Part shown: positions 11,943-26,006 of the stretch, piece after piece | Layout of the letters: the number at the start of each line of letters is the position of its first letter | How positions within the stretch are numbered: the stretch's first letter is position 1 | Source of the DNA: Trichuris trichiura | Taxonomy: Eukaryota > Nematoda > Enoplea > Trichinellida > Trichuridae | Assembly (NCBI GenBank): GCA_037903355.1 | Contig: JBAJFE010000014.1 | Location: forward strand, 4,092,001-4,156,000 | Direction: 5' to 3' | Length of the DNA: 64,000 nt | Translations under genes and position numbers: made by a program | Notes under the pieces: model-generated | Seen by the model: the letters and a program-made list of their open reading frames with translations, nothing else | Database searches by the model: none | What the model was told of the DNA's origin: nothing

Positions 11943-14900
11943 GAAATATCTTTATTACGGATTCGATGTCCCGTTGAGGTGTAGAATAAATAAAAATAAA
12001 AAGTTTTTTTTTCTCTCCGGAGCTTTCGGGTCTGCCGCGACCCGTCTTCAGCGGTCCAATGATGTGTGTGGTTTGTGAGACGACATATGTATTCCATCAC
12101 TTTTTAACGTTTAAAACGAGAGTTTTAAAGTTCTTCTTCTGTGTCTGTCAGCTGCCGGTATTCTTGTAGAAATTTGTTTGTGTATGGAGGCGACCTTGTA
12201 GTTTCGTTTTCATTTTCTTAATCCTTTGTTCCAAAAAATTGTGATTTGATTTTTCTTCAGTATTTTTGTTCCCACTGATTTTTAGCTTGTCCAACCTTTA
12301 AAACTTTGTTCCAAAATTGTAAAGATTGGTTTCTTAGATATGCCGTCGCGCTTGTGTGTCAACTATTAAGGGAGCAGCAGTTGTGGAGTGTAATAATATT
12401 TGTCCATAAATCACTAATGTCTGGCCCTTGGTCTCGGTTGAAAGTCATGTTGTTTCTAATATAGAGAGCCTCTTTAAGTTTTCGTAGATGCAGGTTACTT
12501 TCATAGCTAGCTAGCTAAAAAAACGTTTTATTTTTATTTATTCTACACCTCAACGGGACATCGAATCCGTAATAAAGATATTTCAAGATGAAAACATATA
12601 GTCCCGTACGAAAGCATCACATCTTCAAGATTATTATTGTTGTCCTCTCTAACTTGCTCCTGTCTGTGTGCTTACTATCTTCGAAGTAAACGCTGCTACT
12701 GATTCTCCGCACTCGTCTACCGCTCTTGACCAACTGTCGAGTTACCGTCTATGTAAAACGAAATGCTTGTAACGGGTCGAATTGTTCAAAGAAGCGTACA
12801 CGAATTTTTCTCGTTCCGAGTTGCTATGAAGACGAGTCAGATAGTTTAAAACCTTTTTAATCTCGTTCAAGGCGAAAACCCAAAACGAAAGTTTGGCGTT
12901 TTGGCTTTTTACCTTGAACGAGATTAAAAAGGTTTTTACTTGTTTAATTCATCTTCATGGCAGCTTCGAACGAGAAAAATCCATGCACACTACTTGGAGG
13001 TGCTGTCTACCGAGAAAAGCACAGTGGCATAACAGAAACCGTTGCGCTTCCCAGGATGGCAAATTTCTTTAGAATAAACAAAAATAAGTTCGGTAGGACA
13101 TTTGGGCTCTTTAAGCGATAGTAAGGTGGGAAAGCTTACTGCATTTGTAACGAATTTTAAAACATGCATTGTTAGCACTTTCACTTTTCTGTCTGAAAGC
13201 GTTTTTTGTACAGGCATGAAATGATGGGAACGAATACAAAAGCAGTTTCTATGCTTGTATGATTATTTAAATGTTTGTCGACTGTTTTTTTGATAATTGG
13301 TTCGTGTAATTTCGTACTACTGACACAGGTTTTATTCCGTTTCAACAAGTTCATGAGATAAAATAAGGATTCGGGAACGCTTTTCTCGTCGTCAGCGTTA
13401 AGGTTATGTACTAGCGTTAGCGAAGGGAACAATGCTTTCCGAAGCCTATGTTCTTTCGTAATAAAGAATAGTTGCAGCGGTATGGTGTTGTTTAGCCTAA
13501 TAAATGCGGTTTCCAAACTCAGTTCTAGTTTATTCAACAGATCTTTGCAGTTTAGACGATTATGTTTGAAAGCTTAGAAAAGGCCTACGATTTAAAAAGT
13601 GCTCATTATTCTTCTGCATTTATAAGCTTTCATGCTATTCGTTTTTTCTTATAGAAAAGGAGAGTTCAATGATCAGCTAACGTTGGATGAACTTTGGCGG
13701 GCCAAGCAGATATATGACTCCACCTTTCATCCGGATACCAAAGAGAAGATGTTTATAGTAGGCCGCATGTCAGCCCAGGTACCTGCAAACATGGTGATTA
13801 CTGGCATGATGATGACTTTCTATAAGTACGTGCGTTTCATCGGTTAATAGCGCAATGTCCTTGTTTCAAGTGCTAGTAGCAAAGCAATTTTGTCCTTTGC
13901 GCCTGCCCTTACATAGAACGTCCTTCAGGGCAGACATGTCAAACTGAGGATCTTCTGAGGGCCGCACAGACGACTAACTGTAGTCATTTAATGGAAACTA
14001 TTGCAGAATAATTTTACTCCTTAGACTAAGAAACACAATGTGCGTACATATGGTTTGGCCATCTTCATGAATCTAAAGTGAAGGCAAAGTAATGAAGTAG
14101 TTTAACAGAAGGACAGTTTTAAACGGCAATATATACTTGTATGCAACATGAACAACAAGTAAATTGTGCAAAGGTCACAACTGTCTTAAATGGGCATTTA
14201 TTTACCACTGTTTAACCATTTTGTGCAGCATTTTTTGCGCGGGCCGCCAGTTTCACATGCCTGCTTTAAGGTTTACCTTCTGTAACATCATGACGGTTTC
14301 ATGCAATGTTTTGTTATGGTTGGTACACTAATGTAAGAAGAAAGTGCTTATTTGCAGAATGGGCTACGAAGCTTTCTGAACAAGCGCCTTCAGCTTGCGG
14401 AAAACTTGGCTCGCTTCATAAGCAACCAGAGCACTTTTAGTTTACAAACTCTCATTTAAGCTGCCACTTTTCCCATCACCATAGGTTTTCTACACGTTGA
14501 GTTCAGGAAAGGGTTACTTCTCGAAACTTCATGATCCCTGCAAGAATTTCTCCTTACGTTGCTCTAGTGTTTAAGGCAAGAAGTCACTGTGGAAAAGATT
14601 GTAACCTTGCTTAAGCCAGTTTCTCAAGAAATCTTGATGGTTTGTTTATTTATTGCAACCGTCTGTACGAAAGATCCCGTTCTTGGTTCGCTACAATAAC
14701 ATTTCCAATTGCTAGAGTTTTTCCGTTAATGATTAGTGCTTCTTATAATAATGGCGGATGAAGGAGAATAAGGCAGTACAGTTGCTTTAGTAATCCGAAG
14801 TGTAAGCAATATCAATAGACATTGTTGAACTAGATTATGTCAGATCGGATATTAAGGTTTCGTTAGTGCATAAAAATGGGTATCTTATATTAAAGCGTCT

Positions 14901-15993
14901 GTGTTTGCTTTGGCCCTTAACTTAATACGCGGCGCTTTTGGACAACGCTTGTTCACTCATCAGCATGAAGTAATATGCGGATAAGCGCTGTGCATGTTGT
15001 CTGAAACAAATACATTTTTCAGAAGCACCCCAGCCGTGGTGTTCTGGCAGTGGTTCAACCAATCGTTCAACGCACTGGTTAATTATACGAACCGTAGTGG
15101 CGATAGCCCAGTGCCTGTCAGGTTGCTTAAGTGGCAATTTTTGCATCTGTAATTCTGGCCCTTTGCATTATCAGTCAGTTGGCGTTATCGTACGTTGGTG
15201 CCACGGGTGGTGCTCTCATCACTGCTTTGGGCCTGAACAGTCTTGTCAAGGTAGGAAATTTCTAGATATCTGTTATCTTAGAGGATCTTTCTTTTGAGTC
15301 CGCTCCTCCTCTGATTAATCGGTTAGTACCGTTATGCGCTGTTGCCGCAGCAAATTGCATCAACATACCGTTAATGAGATTCCGGTAAGCGAAATTCATT
15401 ACATTAGCACATGGTTTAGCACTGGCCGGCATTATCCCTTTTTTAGAGAACTTCAATACGGTGTCAGTCTGTTCGACTCAAACGGAACGAAAGTTGGCCA
15501 GTCAACCGTAGCAGCTCAACGAGCCATAGCAATGGTAACGTTGAGCAGGATTTTGATGGCCGTGCCAGGCATGAGTAGGATAGTTCTGGACTTGGTGAAG
15601 CAAGTTTCTTGATCAACTTTTCTTAATCACAGCGATTCCACCACTTTTCATTGACTGGTTGGAGAAGAAGCGTTGGTACAAGGTGAGCTGACAGTTTTCA
15701 TTCCCTTTCCAGCTATGCATCTTTGAACATGTATTTTAGCCGTACCGATTCATGAACGCACCAATTCAAGTTCTTATGGTTGGTTTTTTCTTAACCTTCG
15801 CAACGCCCTTGTGCTGTGCTCTGTTTCCGCAAAAGAGGTTTTTATCGTCCCTATAACTGCTAATACATTTGAACCACCAAGGGTTTCGTTTTATAGCTCA
15901 ATAGCAGTTTCTGAACTGGAGCCAAGTCTGCAGGAACGTATATCAAGACTGCCACACCATCCGGAGCTTCTCTATTTCAACAAAGGCCTATGA
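9528..15993 (+). CDS. Sideroflexin, SFXN2-like mitochondrial amino-acid carrier
   Basis: Nine exons: 9528-9700, 13655-13825, 15023-15121, 15175-15250, 15299-15384, 15447-15574, 15633-15682, 15740-15837 and 15897-15993. They join in phase to 978 bases, 325 aa, the usual family length. Family marks in order are PRWDQSTY, the AFHPDT-type motif (here [11 protein letters not shown]), [53 protein letters not shown] and the C-terminal YFNKGL. Sideroflexins are inner-membrane carriers; SFXN1/3 import serine for one-carbon metabolism, and SFXN2 is tied to iron and haem. The segment [16 protein letters not shown] and the APPLINR stretch look more like SFXN2. Intron 1 (about 3.95 kb) and intron 2 (about 1.2 kb) are full of transposon remains, while the other introns are 48 to 62 bases. 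The exon 5 acceptor (TTTGAG/TCC) was chosen over nearby AGs because it gives ungapped homology. Confidence 0.93.
9727..10074. mobile_element. PLE1 deletion derivative in sideroflexin intron 1
   Basis: Two inverted copies of the PLE1 terminal sequence face each other with the coding interior lost. They are flanked by an exact 11-base duplication TAATATTAGTA (9727-9737 and 10064-10074). The left copy reproduces PLE1 from its outer end to the stem II region. The hammerhead core is broken: the CTGACGA box is replaced at the junction, and short repeats containing CGTACG and AAATACAGAACAA mark the deletion point. It sits 26 bases after the exon 1 splice donor. Confidence 0.85.
10866..11510 (-). pseudogene. 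Tigger/jerky-type transposase C-terminus, frameshifted
   Basis: On the minus strand a segment reading [13 protein letters not shown] and then [18 protein letters not shown] matches the end of the DDE domain and the linker of Tigger-type transposases. It is followed by EEIAELG and [11 protein letters not shown], which resemble the acidic 'SHGEELTNEDL' region. A frame change near 11030-11110 leads into [20 protein letters not shown], like the usual C-terminal end. The stop and frameshift show it is dead. No terminal repeats were found, so it is an internal fragment within sideroflexin intron 1, antisense to the host gene. Confidence 0.7.
11877..11941. repeat. ATT trinucleotide microsatellite
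   Basis: About twenty tandem ATT units with one interruption (ATTACT). It lies between the X and A arms of element E and may mark the insertion site. Confidence 0.95.
12024..12051 (-). ncRNA. Hammerhead-like core in element E
   Basis: Minus strand: CTGAAGA, CGGGTC, loop GCGGCA, GACCCG, AAAG followed by CTCCGGAG. Same order as in the other elements; position 7 of the core is A here. Confidence 0.55.
12359..12505 (-). pseudogene. C-terminal fragment of a second PLE protein
   Basis: Forty-eight codons and a stop on the minus strand, containing [15 protein letters not shown] and [13 protein letters not shown]. This lines up with the end of the PLE1 protein (LHLRRIKEALYIQSN, then INRDNGVEVSEVW) but is clearly divergent, so it belongs to another PLE subfamily. 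Everything upstream is missing. It gives the fold-back elements' end sequences a protein context. Confidence 0.8.
12798..12985. repeat. Imperfect inverted repeat K
   Basis: Arms of roughly 70 bases (12798-12870 and 12912-12985) share CTTTTTAATCTCGTTCAAGG and a second block TTTTTCTCGTT in inverted order, with a short AT-rich spacer. There is no hammerhead core or PLE tail, so it is listed apart from the PLE-linked elements. It lies in sideroflexin intron 1. Confidence 0.65.
13931..14263 (-). mobile_element. hAT-like miniature element, copy 1
   Basis: The ends read CAGACATGTCAAACTGAGG...GGGCCGC and, inverted, CAGGCATGTGAAACTGGCGG, a terminal sequence typical of hAT-type non-autonomous elements. 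The 8-base flanks CCTTCAGG and CTTTAAGG agree at six positions, as expected for an old hAT duplication. The interior is alignable in reverse orientation to a second copy at 44.4 kb. It has no coding capacity and lies in sideroflexin intron 2. Confidence 0.65.
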
Positions 15994-16910
15994 ATCTGTT
16001 CGTTATTTTAACAGAGGTATTTATTAATACATAAACGCAATTTTTGTTTTGTAGTTGACTTGATGTTGTTAAATCGTTCATCATCTTTTTAGGTAACTCA
16101 ATTGCGCAAAACAGGCCTAAGTCGTTTTGGTCACTTAATTAGCCCTAACCTTTTATTTGCCGTTGGTCAATTGTCAGAATTTCTCCATGTCGCACTACTA
16201 CGAAACTTTCCGTGCTCTTCCTATGTGAAAATGCTTGAAGTATTTGCTTCTTCTGCTGCTCTGTTGTGGTTGCTCGCTGGTGCACCATTCATATCATGTA
16301 CAGGAATTGTTGCGTTTTCGAGCACTTAACGCTTTTGCTACTATTGAATTATCTTACGTTCTTGATTGAATGAAGCTGTTTTTTTACCTTCTGCAACCGC
16401 TTTTGGTCAGTAAAAAGAGCCTATTCCACGGGCTTTACGTCGATGTCACAACGATAAATATAGTTGCAAGGACTGCACTGATTCATTGTTTGCTTGATTC
16501 TCTCCATCGAAAGTTTTGTTACTTTTCTCGTTCGCTGCTGGCTCACTGCGCTGTTCAAATTTACCATGTTATTATTGACATCCTTTGAAGACACAATGCC
16601 TCTATTATTCGATAATACAATTCTCCCAGTTTTTGAAAGTTCCTGTTTTTAGAGAGGCTAACAATTAGCGCCAATCAGAGGGTGGTGGTATTGGTCTATT
16701 CAATGTTGGCAACAAAGAGCGTTCTCTGTACACGCGTTTCTCAGCCAAGCCAGCTCCAGTTGTAAACAGAAGCTTTGCAAACTTTTCCAATCAGTCATGT
16801 TAACAATGATGATTTCATTAATAAAACACAAGTGACATGCTAAGAATCATTACTAAATGTTCGCGTATTATTGAATTGGTAGAACTTTTCGTAACGGATG
16901 CGATAGTTTT

Positions 16911-17166
16911 ATGCATGCAATTAATGGATGCAACCCATTTATTTTCTATAATTTTTTCTTTTGCAGAGCTTTCAGGAAACAGCGTGCTTCGTCATCAGCT
17001 CAAAATACCACAGGCAGTGAAATGTTTTTTGGCTTTTTGTTTTTGGAAAATATATTTCGTCATGTTTTAACTGTTGTGATGATGACCACGCAAGCTGTAC
17101 CCTGAACGCTCCGCAGTAGAAAACTTTATAGAAACTAAATGATTTGTACCCATAAGTTATATGCAT
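16911..17166. mobile_element. Decayed fold-back element J
   Basis: The two strands translate into similar peptides from opposite ends, which reveals an imperfect palindrome. Near its left centre the minus strand reads CTGATGA, CGAAGC, ACGCT, GTTTCCT, GAAAGCTC (16970-16998), a mutated version of the hammerhead-like core with stem II partly lost. No duplication is recognisable. Probably an old member of the same family. Confidence 0.5.
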
Positions 17167-17445
17167 TGTTCACAGATATTTAAAATATAACGGACAGTTG
17201 TCTATTGCATCCAGTTTTTCTTTTTGCTTATCAGGAGTTTGATTGAATGAAATAATTACTTAGAATGCTACTCACAATAAAAATAGATTTTCCTTTCCAG
17301 GTCTAAAAAATTTTCCATTAGCTTAACGGTTCTTTTACAGCAACGGCAGTAGTATGTACTCATTTTTAATTCATTGGCGACAACGCTCTGGTCGGAGTAG
17401 TGCACATTTTGCCTCACAAGTTATCCTTGAAAGAGGTTGTAGACT

Positions 17446-17784
17446 TTGAGAACTCCCAGTATTAAAGCAATAAAACCTTTCGGGGACCTTGATACACTAA
17501 CGCAAATAGGTTTTTACAGATTGACATTGACAGTATGTGAAGCTCGGTTTGATGAAATTCGGGCAGAACGTTTTACTCTCGTAAAAGCATCGACACGAAG
17601 ACGATGGATTACGCAGAAAAGCGGAAATAGTCGTATTCGTATCGCCGGTGCAAGAAAGAAGAAAGTTACCGAACGTAAAAAAGTGAACGCTACAGTGGAA
17701 TGTCGCCAGTTTAGCAACCTTTTCGTAGGTAAAACGTCCGCCGACATGGATGAATGGAACAGGAAGTTCATACTCAGCAGATGA
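17446..17784 (+). CDS. Unidentified basic open frame
   Basis: Frame of 112 codons ending at 17784. A good splice acceptor (GTTTTTACAG) stands at about 17519, so the real exon, if there is one, may start there and read CEARFDEIRAERF onwards. Arg and Lys are frequent (ARKKKVTERKK). I recognise no domain. The opposite strand is also open, so this may be chance. It ends about 50 bases from the NDR stop codon on the other strand. Confidence 0.25.
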   Translation: MRTPSIKAIKPFGDLDTLTQIGFYRLTLTVCEARFDEIRAERFTLVKASTRRRWITQKSGNSRIRIAGARKKKVTERKKVNATVECRQFSNLFVGKTSADMDEWNRKFILSR

Positions 17785-17835
17785 AATTGATTCACAAGCT
17801 GCCGGCTCTGATCGACAGGAAAGAGGTAAAACTAG

Positions 17836-20468
<2,633 letters not shown>

Positions 20469-21275
20469 CGGGCAAGTCGCATTTGTTAAGCTAGAATGCC
20501 GTCACAGGATGGCCGTACGGTTGTTCCGTGATACTCAGGTATGCAACTTCCGCTCTCAGCCTACAACTTTCAACTGTCATCAGTAATAAAAAGAAAGAAA
20601 CTGGAGTAGACAACAAATTGGACTTATAGCATATAAATGACATCACGCTTTTTGAAAATACGAAACTGTAGCAGTCTGCAGGACATTTATCCCTTAGTCT
20701 TACCCCTTCCTCTTGTAAGGTAAACTTTTTGCACAAATACCTAATCATCCATGATTTGTTCTGCTGTTCACTTCTCTGCCAGCAAGTGGGTCACTTTTGT
20801 TTAGGACGACAGAACATACAATTAAACGAAAAAAGAAAGCCAGAACGCGAGATGTCGACGTGGTTTATAACACCTTAGATAAGGAAGCCAAGATCTTGTA
20901 ATGGCTAAAAAAAGCTGCCTGCAGCGTCACCCTACTGGTTGAGAAAATTGCAAGACAGGATAAATAAATCAGCTAAATCTAGCAGCAACCCCATAGGAGT
21001 TTACTTCCGTGAAGCACGACGGAAAATGATCAATGTTCATTCTTCAAGTTTGGCAAATTTTGTTACTATCAGCTGGTGGAAACATTAAATGGCCGAGCGA
21101 AATAGAATTCGTTGTTTAATGAACTAGTTTTCGTGACCGTGAAGGCTGACAAAGTCTGGCGAAGGATAACCCGCTCGAAGTTTCTCTGTGTGACTGAATG
21201 GTTGGCAGGAAAGCAACTCGCAATGATTGCTGAAAACGTTTCGGCGATCAGCTGAAATACCACTGTCTGATAAAG

Positions 21276-21512
21276 ATAGGAACGGAATGAAAACGTGGTT
21301 TCTTGGTACGGGACCATATGTTTTCATAATGAAAAACTTTATTACGGATCGGTTCCCGTTTGTTATGTATAGAAAAAAGACTTCGGAGCTTTCGGGTCAT
21401 TCGAGACCGCTGATGACGGGTCTCGAATGACCCGAAAGCTCTGAAGTCTTTTTTAGATACGTAACAAACGGGAACCGACCCGTAATAAAGTTTTTCATAG
21501 GAACGGAATGAA
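21276..21512 (+). mobile_element. Fold-back element A with hammerhead-like core
   Basis: Exact 16-base duplication ATAGGAACGGAATGAA at 21276-21291 and 21497-21512. The body begins with the inverted PLE tail (AACGTGGTTTCTTGGTACGG) and continues as two arms with few mismatches that meet at GACCGCTGATGA. The arms contain TTTATTACGG and CCCGTTTGTTA. No protein is coded. The exact duplication shows a recent insertion as one unit. Confidence 0.88.
21410..21437 (+). ncRNA. Hammerhead-like core in element A
   Basis: CTGATGA, CGGGTC, loop TCGAAT, GACCCG, AAAG. The left arm repeats the stem in inverted order but lacks its own CTGATGA, so only one strand carries the full core. Confidence 0.55.
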
Positions 21513-22508
21513 TTTACATAAATTGCATTGCTAGTCTTTCGCTAACTTATAAAAAGCATTATTCGCTCTTTTGTATCACGCTTGAATGACTCACTAAAAC
21601 AGCTAATCTACAAACGTGCAAACACCAGTTTATTCATTTCAGAATTTACCGCTTACTAATGCCTACTCCGATAAACAATGACACCCGGTATTTTCTGCCC
21701 TTGCGACGTAATTAATCATGTTCTGCTAGAAAGCACAACGTAGGTCCATAACATTGATTGAAGCTGTCTCCACAAACTGCAAGCTGCTTTAGGGCATGTA
21801 CCAACAGCGCTGTAAAATACTAAATTGCGAACACAAAATATTGGCTATCCTGAAAAATTACGCAGCATGGAATGAACACGCGCCAAGAGGTTGGCATTAA
21901 AGTTCAATTGAGGAAACTTGACGACTTTTGCGAAAAGCGGTTAAATTATCAGAACAGACCTCCCTGAATTTCTAATTGTAGAAGTGAAGTGAGATGCAGA
22001 AAGCCGAAGCCAAGAATACATAGTACAAAACCACAAACTGCTGAACATTATATTCGGCCGATCGCGTCACAGCTAGAATATTCGCTGTTCTCAAAGAAGG
22101 GATTTTATGAAAAAACTTTACGCACGCAGTTCTTCTCCACGTATGCCTGTACAGCACACTGATACAACAGATGCTAAAAGAAATGTCTTAAACGCCACAG
22201 CGACGGGGAAAGATGGCACAAAGCGCGTGATGAAAGCCAGCTCCTTTAACAATGTTTACGTCGGAAATAGACTGTGCCGTATGAATAGACGAAAAGAAAG
22301 AAACGCACCTATTTACAAGAACGGGGAAAGTATGTTGCATTTCGAGACAATGCAAACGCCTTAAAGTTAAACGACAATCCTATCAAAAGTTTTTAGCCAA
22401 TGCAACGCAAATATGGTACAGCGACTGCCTCATGAAATCTCGAAATTCGATTTCGAAAACAGCAAACAGAACTTCGGCTAGACAAGCACATCGCGCTACC
22501 GTAAAATC

Positions 22509-22538
22509 AGAAATTTCGAGAAATTTCAGGAAATTTCG
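22509..22538 (+). promoter_or_regulatory. Six-pentamer heat-shock element
   Basis: Six back-to-back pentamers AGAAA TTTCG AGAAA TTTCA GGAAA TTTCG, i.e. alternating nGAAn and nTTCn with no deviation, which is the binding pattern of HSF trimers. It lies 52 bases before a TATA-like run and about 0.5 kb before the ubiquitin start codon. A weaker cluster of GAA/TTC units is at about 22433-22460. Confidence 0.85.
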
Positions 22539-22554
22539 TGGTGCACCTTTCTAT

Positions 22555-22560
22555 CACGTG
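22555..22560. promoter_or_regulatory. CACGTG E-box (in TCACGTGA)
   Basis: Palindromic TCACGTGA next to the heat-shock element. A second TCACGTGAC lies at 22879-22887. Such sites bind bHLH-leucine zipper factors (for example the MITF/TFEB group). The role here is inferred from position only. Confidence 0.4.
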
Positions 22561-22589
22561 ATCGGATCGATCCGTGGGCGTTGAAGAAT

Positions 22590-22598
22590 ATATATATA
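22590..22598 (+). promoter_or_regulatory. TATA-like run before polyubiquitin
   Basis: TATATATA about 50 bases downstream of the heat-shock element. If used, transcription would start near 22620, and a 5' UTR intron ending at the acceptor CATTTTGCAG (23034), nine bases before the start codon, would be expected. Confidence 0.5.
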
Positions 22599-22931
22599 GT
22601 TCATGGTAAAATTTTGGAAGATTGCAGAACTTATTTCCAAAATAAACTTTCCTTTTACATCTTTTACTTAAAAGATTTTCAAAACGATTAGTGACTTACT
22701 GTCTTTGTGAAGCCCTGATTTAGTATTTTGCCAGTTACGTTGAACGAAGGTGAAATGTCACCTTCAGACTTCCCCATTTCCAATACCAGTAATGCTTCAA
22801 ATCGCTTTTTGATTTTTTTAAAGCTTGTTTTTTAGTTTAAAACGCTTTCAAATCTGAGATATCTCGCTTTAAACTTTATCACGTGACCTTAAGCAGTAGT
22901 CAGGCAAGATTACTGTAAAACGGTGTTATAG

Positions 22932-25894
<2,963 letters not shown>

Positions 25895-26000
25895 ATCACA
25901 CTGCACATGCAGTGAATATTGTTTTAACGTAATGGGACAGGACACACTTCGTTTGCATTCAACAATATAGTCCTGCACGTGTCCATTGTATTTGTGGCTA

Positions 26001-26006
26001 AATAAA
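26001..26006 (+). terminator. Polyadenylation signal of polyubiquitin
   Basis: AATAAA 107 bases after the stop codon, followed by TG-rich sequence (TGTGTGTTG) about 25 bases later, as expected for a cleavage site. Confidence 0.7.

Larger units (their letters stand above)
11797..12629 (-). mobile_element. Element E: truncated second PLE with interleaved inverted repeats
   Basis: Contains the 3' end of a PLE (C-terminal codons at 12359-12505), a 3' region with a hammerhead-like core (12024-12051), and the tail ATGAAAACATATAGTCCCGT near 12588. Two inverted-repeat pairs are interleaved: X 11797-11880 with X' 12128-12213, and A 11942-12006 with A' 12520-12585. It abuts an ATT microsatellite and the right flank also reads ATTATTATT, so insertion into that repeat is likely and the duplication cannot be delimited. 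Terminal motifs match fold-back elements A to D, making this the link between them and a PLE protein. Confidence 0.75.
15994..17835. other. Region between sideroflexin and NDR kinase
   Basis: Convergent intergenic stretch. It holds a decayed inverted repeat (16911-17166) and one unexplained frame (17446-17784). An AATAAA at 16820-16825 is too far from the sideroflexin stop to be assigned with confidence. No other exon could be supported. Confidence 0.4.
20469..22508. other. Divergent intergenic region between NDR kinase and polyubiquitin
   Basis: Contains fold-back element A (21276-21512) and otherwise no coding sequence I can support. A weak PLE-type tail (ATGAAAAAACTTTACGCACG) lies near 22107. 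The NDR promoter should lie in the first part; no core element stands out. Confidence 0.4.

Noticed and set aside
11837..12100. Minus-strand frame with a long isoleucine run
   Set aside because: It is the ATT microsatellite read in one frame, fused to PLE-derived sequence, and not a gene.
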